A stretch of 45,269 bases of DNA from CAIJNA01 sp964516815 (GCA_964516815.1 CAZEXK010000012.1:1-45269), one strand, 5' to 3'; numbered from the stretch's first letter, positions 37,746 through 45,269 are shown. The notes: generated by a model not told the origin, from the letters alone. A program made the numbers and translations.

Positions 37746-39074
37746 CTATATTTTAATTTTGATTGTATTGTAGGGATTATACAAAACATTTGCTTTTGTT
37801 TGAATTTTAACATTTCTTCTTTGTGTATAGTCAACAACATACACTCCACCATCATCTTTTGAAAATCTTGCGCATATTTTACTAGCTTCTTGTATAATAT
37901 TTTGAGGTATAGTTTTTTTTGTATTTACAACTATGACATGAGCTGATACTTCATCTTTTAGATGAAACCAAAAATCACTTGCTTTTGAATTTTTTAACAA
38001 ATATATATTTTCTCTTTCATCTCTTCCTAGCATAATTTTAAAGCCATCAATAAAAAAACTTTGATAAGGTTGGGCTTTTTTTGTTTGTATTTGTTTTTTA
38101 TCTTTTTTTGGTAGATAAAATTCAATATCTTCTGTTGTTGTTTGATTTTGAATTGTATTTATCATACGATTATAAAACTCAACTTTTAAAGATAAGTTTT
38201 TTTCTTCAAGATACTGGTATGAAACTTTTTGTTTGTATTTTTTTGCCATTTTAAATAAGTGGTTTGCATATACTGTTGGATTTGGATATTTATTGTCAAG
38301 CTCTAAAATCTTTTTATTTCCATCAAAGTCAAGAACTTCTATTGTGCTATCGTAATTTTTAATATTGTGAAGATTACTTAAAAGTAAATTTCCTTTTTCA
38401 TAAGAATCACTTGATTTTTTTTGTAGTTTATCTAAATCATCAAGGTTATTTAGTATTTTTTTGATTTTGATTTGTTGTTTTTTTAATTGTGCTATTTTTT
38501 GTTTTTTAAGATTTTCAACTAAAGATTGCTCTTTTTTTGTATATATATTTTGCAAAATATCATTGATATTATCACATTTCTTTTGTTCAAAAATAAAATC
38601 TGGTTTATTAAGTTTTGCTAATTTTATACCTACTTTAACTATTCTTGTAGAAGTATATTCATCTATATGCCTTAATGCTTCAAGTATGATGTTATTTTCA
38701 TCTAGGATTATTATATTTGTATTTTTACCTGTAAACTCAAAGCTAATTACTAATGTTTCTTTTTTGTATTTAGATTTTGATTGAACTTGAATATTCAAAA
38801 TCTTATCATCATTAAGTAAATATACTTTTTCGATTACGCTATTTGTTAGCTTTTTTTGTAGCATTACATCAAAAGGAGCCTTAAAATCTTTATTAGCACT
38901 TGAAATATTGTCTTTAATATAAACAAGAGCATTCCCTTTTGTCATGTCAAAGTATATAACTTTTTTATCGTTTAGCTCAATTTTTACAGTATTGTTCTCA
39001 ATTCTTTTTATATGCTTAATATATAAAAAATTATTTAGGTATTGGCTTAGTTCTTTTAATATATAATATTTCAT
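37746..39074 (-). CDS. NFACT (RqcH/FbpA-like) protein
   Basis: The 442-residue protein has an NFACT-N-like beginning (MKYYILKELSQYLNN ... MTKGNALVYI). A coiled-coil middle, about 190-240 (KKEQSLVENLKKQKIAQLKK ...), is rich in Lys and Leu. The NFACT-R/DUF814 end contains FFIDGFKIMLGRDERENIYL and DFWFHLKDEVSAHVIV. Bacterial RqcH binds stalled 50S subunits and recruits tRNA-Ala to tag nascent chains. Campylobacterota members are shorter and have often been annotated as fibronectin-binding. RqcH function here is inference from domains. The ATG has no ribosome site, and a TATAAT ends five bases before it. Confidence 0.85.
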   Translation of the reverse strand: MKYYILKELSQYLNNFLYIKHIKRIENNTVKIELNDKKVIYFDMTKGNALVYIKDNISSANKDFKAPFDVMLQKKLTNSVIEKVYLLNDDKILNIQVQSKSKYKKETLVISFEFTGKNTNIIILDENNIILEALRHIDEYTSTRIVKVGIKLAKLNKPDFIFEQKKCDNINDILQNIYTKKEQSLVENLKKQKIAQLKKQQIKIKKILNNLDDLDKLQKKSSDSYEKGNLLLSNLHNIKNYDSTIEVLDFDGNKKILELDNKYPNPTVYANHLFKMAKKYKQKVSYQYLEEKNLSLKVEFYNRMINTIQNQTTTEDIEFYLPKKDKKQIQTKKAQPYQSFFIDGFKIMLGRDERENIYLLKNSKASDFWFHLKDEVSAHVIVVNTKKTIPQNIIQEASKICARFSKDDGGVYVVDYTQRRNVKIQTKANVLYNPYNTIKIKI

Positions 39075-39079
39075 ATGAA

Positions 39080-39085
39080 ATTATA
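39080..39085 (-). promoter_or_regulatory. extended -10 (TGATATAAT) of the NFACT-cdsA-dxr operon, five bases before the start codon
   Basis: Read on the minus strand, TGATATAAT is followed by TTCAT and then the ATG at 39074. This predicts transcription starting at or next to the A of the start codon, hence a leaderless mRNA. Confidence 0.5.
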
Positions 39086-39184
39086 TCAAAATAAAATATA
39101 CAGGAACAAAAATGAATAAAAAAAGTATAATTCTTAAATAAGGGTTAATATACTTTATGAGTTTTTTAAGATATATACTTAAGT

Positions 39185-40252
39185 CTAAACTCCAGCAGCT
39201 TCCATAAGTTTAACTTGATGATCTGCTATTAGTGGATCTATAATTTCTTGCAATAATCCGTCGTTCATAACAGCATCTAATCTATATAAAGTAAGGTTGA
39301 TTCTATGATCTGAGATTCTTCCTTGTGGGTAGTTGTATGTTCTAATTCTAGCACTTCTATCTCCTGAACCAACTTGTTCTTTTCTTTGTGCGCCTTCTTT
39401 TAGCATACGCTCTTGCTCTTCTAAATCATAAAGTCTTGCTTTTAAAACCTTCATAGCTTTTTCTCTATTTTTATGCTGAGATTTTTGATCTTGATTTGTT
39501 ACAACTAATCCAGTTGGTAGGTGAGTGATTCTAATTGCACTATCAGTAGTATTTACACTTTGACCACCAGCTCCACTTGAACGCATAGTATCTATTTTTA
39601 AATCTTCAGCTTTTATATCAATTTCAACATCATCAACCTCAGGTAAGACTGCAACTGTAATAGCTGAAGTATGAACTCTACCTTGTGATTCAGTATCAGG
39701 AACCCTTTGTACTCTATGTACTCCTGATTCAAACTTCATTTTAGAATAAACGGCTTCACCTTTTACTAAAAATACTATTTCTTTAAATCCCCCAGATTCA
39801 CTAGGTGTTGTACTCATTATTTCTGTTTTCCAAGATTCGTTTTGAGCAAATCTCATATAAGTACCAAACAAATCACCTACAAAAATTGCTGCTTCATCTC
39901 CACCAGCACCTGCTCTTAATTCAATAAAAATATTTTTTTCATCATTAGGATCTTTTGGTAATAATAATATTTTGATTTCTTCTTCTAGTTCAGGTTTTCT
40001 TTTTTCTAACTCTTTTAATTCATCTTTTGCAAGTTCTGCTAATTCTTTATCTTCAAGTAGCATTTTATTGTCTTCAATATCACAGATTATACTATTATAT
40101 TCAATAGCAGCATCTACTATTTTTTTTATACTTGCTTGTTCTTTTGAAAGATCTGTCATTTTTTTAATGTCGCTTAATATATCAGGAGATATTATTAATT
40201 CACTTAATTCATCATATCTATTTATAAATGATTGTAGTTTGGATTGTAACAT
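39185..40252 (-). CDS. prfA: peptide chain release factor 1
   Basis: RF1 ends translation at UAA and UAG. The 355-residue protein has the anticodon-like tripeptide at P185-D-T187 (VPDTESQGR; E. coli has PAT, so the outer residues are kept) and the catalytic GGQ at 229-231 in GAGGQSVNTTDSAIR. GGDEAAIF and the SDHRINLTLYRLD tail are typical. The start follows rpsT by 63 bases, the common rpsT-prfA pairing of Campylobacterota. The 110-base interval to the NFACT gene shows only that gene's promoter. Confidence 0.97.
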   Translation of the reverse strand: MLQSKLQSFINRYDELSELIISPDILSDIKKMTDLSKEQASIKKIVDAAIEYNSIICDIEDNKMLLEDKELAELAKDELKELEKRKPELEEEIKILLLPKDPNDEKNIFIELRAGAGGDEAAIFVGDLFGTYMRFAQNESWKTEIMSTTPSESGGFKEIVFLVKGEAVYSKMKFESGVHRVQRVPDTESQGRVHTSAITVAVLPEVDDVEIDIKAEDLKIDTMRSSGAGGQSVNTTDSAIRITHLPTGLVVTNQDQKSQHKNREKAMKVLKARLYDLEEQERMLKEGAQRKEQVGSGDRSARIRTYNYPQGRISDHRINLTLYRLDAVMNDGLLQEIIDPLIADHQVKLMEAAGV

Positions 40253-40315
40253 TAAAAAACCTTATTTGAAAGAGTTGGAGAAATAAAAGACGAATATGCC
40301 TTTTATTTTATGTAA

Positions 40316-40576
40316 TTATAAAGCGTTAACTTTTACTTGCAATCTAGAAACTTTTCTAGATGCATTTTCTTTTTTAAGAATATTTTTACTTACACAATGG
40401 TGAAAGTATTTGTTTGCAGCTGTCATTGCTTTAGTTGCTTCTTCTTTATTACCAGCTTCTACTGCAATTAATATTGATTTTGTGATGTTTTTTATTCTTG
40501 TTTTAAAAAATCTATTTCTTTCTGTTCTTACTATTGTTTGTCTAGCTCTTTTAGCTGCTTGCTTATGATTTGCCAT
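40316..40576 (-). CDS. rpsT: 30S ribosomal protein S20
   Basis: S20 binds 16S rRNA early in 30S assembly. The 86-residue, very basic protein starts MANHKQAAKRARQTIVRTER and ends with a helical SRKVSRLQVKVNAL tail, diagnostic of the family. AAAGGTTACGCAAA precedes the ATG. Its leader contains a strong bulged hairpin (40604-40639). prfA follows on the same strand. Confidence 0.97.
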   Translation of the reverse strand: MANHKQAAKRARQTIVRTERNRFFKTRIKNITKSILIAVEAGNKEEATKAMTAANKYFHHCVSKNILKKENASRKVSRLQVKVNAL

Positions 40577-40603
40577 TTTGCGTAACCTTTGTTTATTTTA
40601 TAT

Positions 40604-40639
40604 AAAGAGATTTTGCATTTTGCAAAAACACTTCTCTTT
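40604..40639 (-). promoter_or_regulatory. two-segment stem-loop in the rpsT leader
   Basis: AAAGAGA/TCTCTTT (40604-40610 with 40633-40639) encloses TTTTGCA/TGCAAAA (40611-40617 with 40621-40627), giving 14 paired bases, a 3-base loop and a 5-base bulge (40628-40632). It lies 28-63 bases before the rpsT start. It could terminate the thiC transcript or regulate rpsT; the sequence alone does not decide. No good U-run follows on the minus strand. Confidence 0.5.
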
Positions 40640-40651
40640 TAGTTTTGTCCG

Positions 40652-40673
40652 AAATAGTACTTAAATAGTACTT
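40652..40673. repeat. tandem 11-bp repeat AAATAGTACTT x2
   Basis: Two perfect adjacent copies lie upstream of the rpsT leader. On the minus strand the unit reads AAGTACTATTT. The same 11-mer occurs in the znuB-prfB intergenic region next to the assembly gap. It may be a binding site or chance in AT-rich DNA. Confidence 0.5.
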
Positions 40674-40680
40674 AAAATAA

Positions 40681-40831
40681 GCTTTAGTTAATATATAAAA
40701 GCTCTTAGGCTAAAGTTAAATTTTGCTACGTATAAGCCTTGTCTTAATGAAAGATAGTTGCGCTATGCTTTTAGAAATGCAAGAGCTAAAACTCCTTTAA
40801 GAAGTCTAACACTTGCAGTCCCTTTATTCAT
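40681..40831 (-). other. GC-shifted, structured element between thiC and rpsT; candidate RNA or degenerate repeat
   Basis: By my count about 39% of the 98 bases nearest thiC are G or C, well above the surroundings. Complementary pieces include AGCTCTT/AAGAGCT (about 90 bases apart), CTTTTAG/CTAAAA and a local AAAGATAG...CTATGCTTT hairpin. On the minus strand a 22-codon frame with a hydrophobic core (LLKGVLALAFLKA) starts directly after the thiC stop, without a ribosome site. I cannot match it to tRNA, tmRNA, SRP or RNase P RNA. It could be an sRNA, a dispersed intergenic repeat or part of the thiC 3' UTR. Confidence 0.35.
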
Positions 40832-42721
40832 TTATGTTACTTCCACATAAACATTTGAACCCATTTCTTTAAATTTTTTAGACATCTCATCCATACCTTG
40901 TTTTTTTGCATTGCTTACATCTACTTCAAGATTATCAGCATATTCTCTTACCTCAGCAGAAATTTTCATAGAACAAAATTTTGGTCCACACATAGAACAA
41001 AAATGAGCTACTTTTGCAGATTCACTTGGTAAAGTTTCATCATGATATTCTCTTGCTCTATGCGGATCTAACCCAATATTAAACTGATCTACCCATCTAA
41101 ATTCAAATCTTGCCAAACTCATGGCATCATCTCTAGCTCTTGCTCCTGGATGTCCTTTTGCTATGTCACCCGCATGTGCTGCAATTTTATATGTAATTAA
41201 TCCTTCTTTAACATCTTCTTTATTAGGTAATCCTAAATGCTCTTTTGGTGTAACATAGCAAAGCATTGCACATCCATACCAAGCAATCATAGCTGCCCCA
41301 ATTCCTGATGTGAAGTGATCATATCCTGGTGCAATATCAGTTGTCAATGGTCCAAGAGTATAAAATGGTGCTTCGTCACACCAGTCTAATTGTTTTTCCA
41401 TATTTTCTTTTATCATGTGCATTGGAACATGTCCTGGCCCTTCAATTAGAGTTTGAACATCATGCTTCCATGCTATTTTTGTTAATCTTCCTAATTCTTT
41501 TAATTCTGCAAATTGAGCTTCATCATTTGCATCAGCACCAGAACCAGGTCTTAACCCATCTCCTAATGAAAAAGTAACATCATATGTTTTCATTATTTCA
41601 CAAATTTCTTCAAAATGTACATTTAAAAAGTTTTCTTTATGATGATGTATCATCCATTTTGCTAAAATTGCTCCACCACGACTTACTATACCAGTAACTC
41701 TGTTAGTTGTCATTGGCACATGATGTAAAAGGAGTCCGGCGTGTATTGTAAAATAATCAACACCTTGTTCTGCTTGTTCAATTAAAGTATCTCTAAATAC
41801 TTCCCATGTTAAATTTTCTGCAATTCCATTTACTTTTTCTAATGCTTGATAAATAGGTACTGTACCAATTGGTACAGGAGAATTACGAAGTATCCAATCT
41901 CTTGTAGTATGAATATTTTTACCTGTAGATAAATCCATCACAGTATCTCCTCCCCATCTAATAGACCAAACCATCTTTTCGACTTCTTCAGTTATGCTTG
42001 ATGTTAATGCCGAATTACCAATATTTGCATTAACTTTTACCAAAAAGTTACGTCCAATTATCATTGGTTCTACTTCTGGATGATTAATATTACAGGGAAT
42101 AACTGCTCTTCCTTTTGCAACTTCATCTCTTACAAATTCAGGGGTAATTACCTCTGGTAAAGTTGCTCCAAAGTTTTCACCTTTTAGTCTAGTTTCTCTT
42201 TGCTGATCTTGTAAATACTCTTCTTTCATTGCAATGTTTTGATTTTCTCTTAAAGCAATAAATTCCATTTCTGCTGTAATAATACCTTGTCTAGCGTAAT
42301 AAAGTTGTGAAACATTTTTTCTTTTATTGTTTTTATCTAACTCCGAACGAAGTGGAGTTCTAACCAATCCTTTTGCACCTGCTGTTACAAACTCTAATTG
42401 TTCATTTGTACTATGCCCATTGTCTTGTGGTGCCATGATTCTTCCATCATAATTTTGAACATCACCTCTTTGTTTTATCCATTCTTTTCTTATTGCTGGA
42501 ATTCCTTTTTCTACATCTATATCAATTAAAGGATCCGTATAAGGTCCTGAAGTATCATAAACACAAAGTTTTGTGTCATTTGATAATAATATTTCCCTAA
42601 CAGGTACTCGAATATCTTTGAAGATATTACCTTTTATATATACCTTTGTTGAAGCTGGAAATATTTCTCTTGTAATTTGTTCATTTGTAGTGCTGTATTT
42701 TTCTTTGTTTGTTTTTTGCAT
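40832..42721 (-). CDS. thiC: phosphomethylpyrimidine synthase ThiC
   Basis: ThiC is a radical-SAM enzyme that turns aminoimidazole ribotide into HMP-P, the pyrimidine half of thiamine. The 629-residue long form has an N-terminal ThiC-associated domain (1-130). The catalytic part includes MIIGRNFLVKVNANIGNSA, MDLSTGKNIHTTRDWILRNS, and EGPGHVPMHMIKENM. The C-terminal cluster motif CSMCGPKFCSM (CxxCxxxxC) binds the 4Fe-4S cluster. The start has GAAAGAG upstream. A TPP riboswitch lies 120 bases upstream on the same strand, so it is expected to be repressed by thiamine. Confidence 0.97.
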   Translation of the reverse strand: MQKTNKEKYSTTNEQITREIFPASTKVYIKGNIFKDIRVPVREILLSNDTKLCVYDTSGPYTDPLIDIDVEKGIPAIRKEWIKQRGDVQNYDGRIMAPQDNGHSTNEQLEFVTAGAKGLVRTPLRSELDKNNKRKNVSQLYYARQGIITAEMEFIALRENQNIAMKEEYLQDQQRETRLKGENFGATLPEVITPEFVRDEVAKGRAVIPCNINHPEVEPMIIGRNFLVKVNANIGNSALTSSITEEVEKMVWSIRWGGDTVMDLSTGKNIHTTRDWILRNSPVPIGTVPIYQALEKVNGIAENLTWEVFRDTLIEQAEQGVDYFTIHAGLLLHHVPMTTNRVTGIVSRGGAILAKWMIHHHKENFLNVHFEEICEIMKTYDVTFSLGDGLRPGSGADANDEAQFAELKELGRLTKIAWKHDVQTLIEGPGHVPMHMIKENMEKQLDWCDEAPFYTLGPLTTDIAPGYDHFTSGIGAAMIAWYGCAMLCYVTPKEHLGLPNKEDVKEGLITYKIAAHAGDIAKGHPGARARDDAMSLARFEFRWVDQFNIGLDPHRAREYHDETLPSESAKVAHFCSMCGPKFCSMKISAEVREYADNLEVDVSNAKKQGMDEMSKKFKEMGSNVYVEVT

Positions 42722-42842
42722 TTTGTTTCTCTTTCATGATTTAGAATACATAAAGAAAGAATTGTAGATAAAATTAATAATCAAATATTTTTAAGTATTT
42801 GTTTATAAATTTTTAGACTTTTAAGGTCTAGTTAATAGTACA

Positions 42843-42937
42843 GTCTCTTCCTTACGCCGATATTAATCGGTTCAAGTTCAACGAGTCAAGCAAATTTGCT
42901 ATCTCAGCTACATCAAATTGTAGCACCCCTAGAGTTG
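42843..42937 (-). promoter_or_regulatory. TPP (THI-box) riboswitch controlling thiC
   Basis: Read on the minus strand, the element begins with P1 CTCT (42934-42931), then GGGGTGC (42929-42923), GCTGAGA (42908-42902), TTGAACTTGAACCG, and ATATCGGCGTAAGGAAGAG closing P1 (42848-42845). These are the invariant blocks of the thiamine pyrophosphate aptamer (GGGGTGC, CTGAGA, GAACCTGA, GCGTAGGGAAG). Downstream, 42814-42830 can form a short TAGAC/GTCTA hairpin without a U-run. The expression platform, whether transcriptional or translational, is therefore unclear. The rest of the 336-base interval holds the divergent promoters of thiC and glmM. Confidence 0.92.
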
Positions 42938-43057
42938 ATACATGTAATATAATATAATTATTATAAAAGACGTCTTAAAAAATTATATCAATTGTTATTA
43001 ATATATAAGTGATAATAGGATAGAATCGACTGTAAAATTTAAAATAAAAGAAATAAT

Positions 43058-44401
43058 ATGAAACTATTTGGAACGGATGGCGTAAGAGGAAAGGCTGGTG
43101 ACTTTTTAGATGCAATTACTGCACTAAAATTAGCTCAAGCTGCTGGAATTTATTTTAACAAAATATCAAAAAATAATTCAAAAAAAATACTTCTTGGAAA
43201 AGATACAAGAAAATCTGGATATATGATAGAAAATGCTTTAGTGAGTGGATTTACAAGTGTTGGGTACAGTGTCATACAAATAGGACCAATGCCAACACCT
43301 GCAATTGCTTATTTAACACAATCTATGCGTTGTGATGCTGGTATTATGCTTAGTGCCTCGCATAATGATTTTGAAGATAACGGAGTAAAGTTTTTTAATT
43401 GTAATGGGGATAAATTTGCCTGCGAAATTGAACAAGAAATAGAAGACATTTTTTTTAACGACGATTTACTAAAAAGTTCAAGAGTAACACACAATAATAT
43501 TGGAAGTGCAAAAAGAATTGATGATGTAATAGGTAGATATATTGTTAGCATTAAAAGTTCTTTTCCAAAAAAGCTTAACCTTAATAATATGAAAATAGTA
43601 CTAGATTGTGCAAATGGAGCAGCCTACAAGGTAGGACCTACTATTTTAGATGAATTGGGTGCTGATTTAATTGTCTTAAACAATAAACCAAATGGAATAA
43701 ATATCAATGACAATTGTGGAGCTTTACATCCAGACAAACTAGCCAAAGAAGTTTTAAAACATAATGCAGTTATTGGTATAGCTTTAGATGGTGATGCGGA
43801 TAGATTAGTAGTAGTAGATGAAAAAGGTGATGTAGTACATGGTGATAAACTTATTGGAGCTTTAGCTGTATACTTAAAAAGCATTAATAATTTACCTTCA
43901 AATAAATGTATAACAACAGTTATGAGTAATATTTCTCTTGAAAAATATCTAAAAAATAATAACATAGAACTTTTACGTTCAAGTGTTGGAGACAAAAATG
44001 TTTTAGAACTAATGAAAAAAGAGGATTGTAACTTTGGAGGAGAACAAAGTGGACATATAATTTTTGGTGATGTGGCAAAAACAGGAGATGGACTAGCATC
44101 TGCATTACAAGTTCTAGCTTTACTTATTAGTTCAAATAAAAATGCCAGTGAAGCATTAAACCCTTTTGAACTATCACCTCAAATTTTAAATAATTTATTA
44201 GTAAAAGAAAAAATACCTTTAAATGAAATAGATGGATTACAAGAAATATTAAATTCATTTCAAAAGCAAGGAATAAGACAACTAGTAAGATACTCCGGTA
44301 CTGAAGATAAAATTAGACTTTTATTAGAAGGTGAAGATGACAATCTTGTAAAATCTTGCATGGATGAGCTTGAAATATTTATTAAAAATAAATTATGCTA
44401 A
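43058..44401 (+). CDS. glmM: phosphoglucosamine mutase
   Basis: GlmM converts glucosamine 6-phosphate to glucosamine 1-phosphate for UDP-GlcNAc, feeding peptidoglycan and LPS. The 447-residue protein starts KLFGTDGVRG. The phosphoserine is S101 in IMLSASHNDFEDNG, the metal loop is ALDGDADR, the sugar motif is GGEQSGH (diagnostic for GlmM), and the phosphate-binding end is RYSGTEDKIR. It has a weak AAAGAA ribosome site. The end overlaps lspA by 7 bases. Confidence 0.97.
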   Translation: MKLFGTDGVRGKAGDFLDAITALKLAQAAGIYFNKISKNNSKKILLGKDTRKSGYMIENALVSGFTSVGYSVIQIGPMPTPAIAYLTQSMRCDAGIMLSASHNDFEDNGVKFFNCNGDKFACEIEQEIEDIFFNDDLLKSSRVTHNNIGSAKRIDDVIGRYIVSIKSSFPKKLNLNNMKIVLDCANGAAYKVGPTILDELGADLIVLNNKPNGININDNCGALHPDKLAKEVLKHNAVIGIALDGDADRLVVVDEKGDVVHGDKLIGALAVYLKSINNLPSNKCITTVMSNISLEKYLKNNNIELLRSSVGDKNVLELMKKEDCNFGGEQSGHIIFGDVAKTGDGLASALQVLALLISSNKNASEALNPFELSPQILNNLLVKEKIPLNEIDGLQEILNSFQKQGIRQLVRYSGTEDKIRLLLEGEDDNLVKSCMDELEIFIKNKLC

Positions 44402-44853
44402 ATAAATATACTTATTTTTTCTTATTTTTATCTTTATTTGCTCTTGATCAGTATATAAAATTTCTTTTTGTTGATGGATTTAGACTACATGGAGATTGTA
44501 TTTCTTTGGTTTTAGCATACAACAAAGGTATAGCATTTTCAATGTTAGAATTTTTAAGTCACTACTTAAAATACATACAAACAATTATTATTTTATCTGG
44601 TATGATTTATTTGTATTTAAACAAAGAAGAATTTAAAATATATATACTTCCTATTACACTTATCTTTGCAGGTGGTATTTCAAATGTATTTGATAGATTT
44701 ATACATGAGGGTGTAGTAGATTACGTATATTGGCATTGTGGTTTTGATTTTGCTATATTTAACCTTGCTGATGTTCTAATTGATATTGCTGTTGTCATAA
44801 TTTTGTATATTAGTTATAAAGAATATAAAAAAGATAAGAGTGCTAGAAAATAA
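44395..44853 (+). CDS. lspA: lipoprotein signal peptidase
   Basis: LspA cleaves the signal peptide of diacylated prolipoproteins in the inner membrane. The 152-residue protein has four membrane spans. The catalytic aspartates are D100 in AGGISNVFDRF and D126 in FAIFNLADVLID; the N-terminal ALDQYIKF block and YNKGIAFSML also match. It starts 7 bases inside glmM; the glmM-lspA pairing is common in Campylobacterota. It would process, for example, the lipoprotein at 7516. Confidence 0.95.
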   Translation: MLNKYTYFFLFLSLFALDQYIKFLFVDGFRLHGDCISLVLAYNKGIAFSMLEFLSHYLKYIQTIIILSGMIYLYLNKEEFKIYILPITLIFAGGISNVFDRFIHEGVVDYVYWHCGFDFAIFNLADVLIDIAVVIILYISYKEYKKDKSARK

Positions 44854-44860
44854 GCCTATA

Positions 44861-45223
44861 TTATATATTAATATTTAGTATATTTTTTGGAATTGCACTT
44901 ATTTTTTTGTTTTTAATATATGCCAAAGTAATATTAGCCTCAAATAGTTTTACATCATTTTTATATATGCAATGATTAAATACCAAAGAGGCTTTTTTTT
45001 GTTTAATAACTTTAGATGTGATATATAAATCATCAGCTAATACTGCAGATTTGATATAATTTGCATCTAAAGATTTAACTACAAAATACCCATGTTCTTC
45101 ATCTAGTATTATATTGTTTGAAAATAATATTTCACTTCTAGCCCTGTCACAATATTTTATATAATTGCTATGATAGACTACTCCTGCTGCATCAGTATCT
45201 TCGTAATATACTCTTATTTTCAT
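44861..45223 (-). CDS. ybgC: YbgC-type acyl-CoA thioesterase
   Basis: This hotdog-fold 4HBT enzyme of 120 residues has the signature MKIRVYYEDTDAAGVVYHSNYIKYCDRARSE spread over residues 1-31. Catalytic D11 and H18 lie in DTDAAGVVYH. YbgC proteins hydrolyse acyl-CoAs and are linked to phospholipid metabolism, often near tol-pal. No tol genes are in the window. GAGGAAC precedes the ATG. The last 46 bases of the window hold its leader and possibly the final codons of another minus-strand gene, too short to call. Confidence 0.92.
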   Translation of the reverse strand: MKIRVYYEDTDAAGVVYHSNYIKYCDRARSEILFSNNIILDEEHGYFVVKSLDANYIKSAVLADDLYITSKVIKQKKASLVFNHCIYKNDVKLFEANITLAYIKNKKISAIPKNILNINI

Positions 45224-45269
45224 CTCTAAAGTTCCTCTTTAACGCATTAATCTAATTTTATTTTGGGAT

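Noticed and set aside
39972..40286. Plus-strand Ser-rich frame of 104 codons
   Set aside because: Shadow of prfA on the opposite strand; no promoter or ribosome site.
42967..42976. AAGACGTCTT palindrome between the thiC and glmM promoters
   Set aside because: Only ten bases, with no second copy seen; not enough to call an operator.
43624..43995. Minus-strand frame of 123 codons
   Set aside because: It is antisense within glmM, a well supported gene with all catalytic motifs. The Ser/Leu-rich composition is what the complement of this coding sequence would give.
1..45269. CRISPR arrays, tRNA/rRNA genes, intact insertion sequences or transposases
   Set aside because: Reading all intergenic intervals on both strands, I found no regularly spaced repeats, no T-loop-like GGTTCGA segments in a tRNA context, and no transposase motifs.
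45224..45269. Possible last codons (PKIKLD and stop) of another minus-strand gene at the right edge
   Set aside because: Six codons cannot be told from chance.

Overview
The window is a very AT-rich (GC well under 30% by eye), densely packed stretch of bacterial chromosome. Gene content and order point to Campylobacterota, most likely an Arcobacter-like member. The main clues are purS-purQ-(periplasmic protein)-plsC, a fused ispDF next to an HP1021/Cj1608-type orphan regulator and pgpA, purA-DUF507-carA, QueH rather than QueG, and extended -10 promoters of the TGnTATAAT type. Nearly every gene is housekeeping. A run of exactly 100 N (9497-9596) marks a draft-assembly join, and the same 55 bases lie on both sides of it.

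Layout. 1-954 (minus): a three-gene overlapping operon (Cys-rich small-domain protein, unknown, YqiA-like esterase cut by the window edge). 1122-6042 (plus): class V aminotransferase, hisZ, purA, DUF507, carA. 6117-7196 (minus): queH. 7361-9471 (plus): small ORF, lipoprotein, znuC-like and znuB-like metal ABC transporter. 9472-9879: assembly gap and an ArsR-like gene fragment. 9880-12379: prfB and a phosphomannomutase/phosphoglucomutase. 12380-15308 is the only clearly accessory patch: a ccdAB toxin-antitoxin pair, yaaA and an unknown gene, bracketed by remnants of a tautomerase-like gene and a Fic-like gene. 15309-20602 (plus): tgt, purS, purQ, a Cj0515-position periplasmic protein, plsC, a polyprenyl synthase and a SprT-like metalloprotease. 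20599-26244 (minus): glucosaminidase, dapF, coaE, pgpA, HP1021-like regulator, ispDF, panC. 26320-32264: nfo, pirin, an ABM monooxygenase and an 861-residue double-AAA protein. 32299-42721 (minus): tsaD, DUF808, HAD, RBBP9-like hydrolase, DUF1566 protein, dxr, cdsA, NFACT, prfA, rpsT and thiC, with a TPP riboswitch upstream of thiC. 43058-44853 (plus): glmM and lspA; then ybgC on minus.

How the genes work together. Isoprenoid synthesis is well represented (ispDF, dxr, polyprenyl synthase). So are phospholipids (plsC, cdsA, pgpA), purines (purA, purS, purQ), queuosine tRNA modification (tgt, queH), cofactors (panC, coaE, thiC), the cell wall (glmM, dapF, glucosaminidase) and translation (prfA, prfB, rpsT, tsaD, NFACT).

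Most unusual features. (1) The 861-residue protein joins a ClpB-D2-like AAA+ module to an FtsH-like AAA plus M41 module. Walker B of the first AAA, the FtsH pore loop and the HExxH zinc motif all look inactivated, and there is no membrane anchor, so it resembles a soluble pseudo-FtsH. (2) Three genes (prfB, panC, NFACT) have a TATAAT box 5-7 nt before the start codon and no Shine-Dalgarno, suggesting leaderless mRNAs. (3) An unexplained 150-nt segment between thiC and rpsT is GC-richer than its surroundings. (4) Several gene remnants lie in intergenic DNA. I saw no rRNA, tRNA, CRISPR array or intact insertion sequence.
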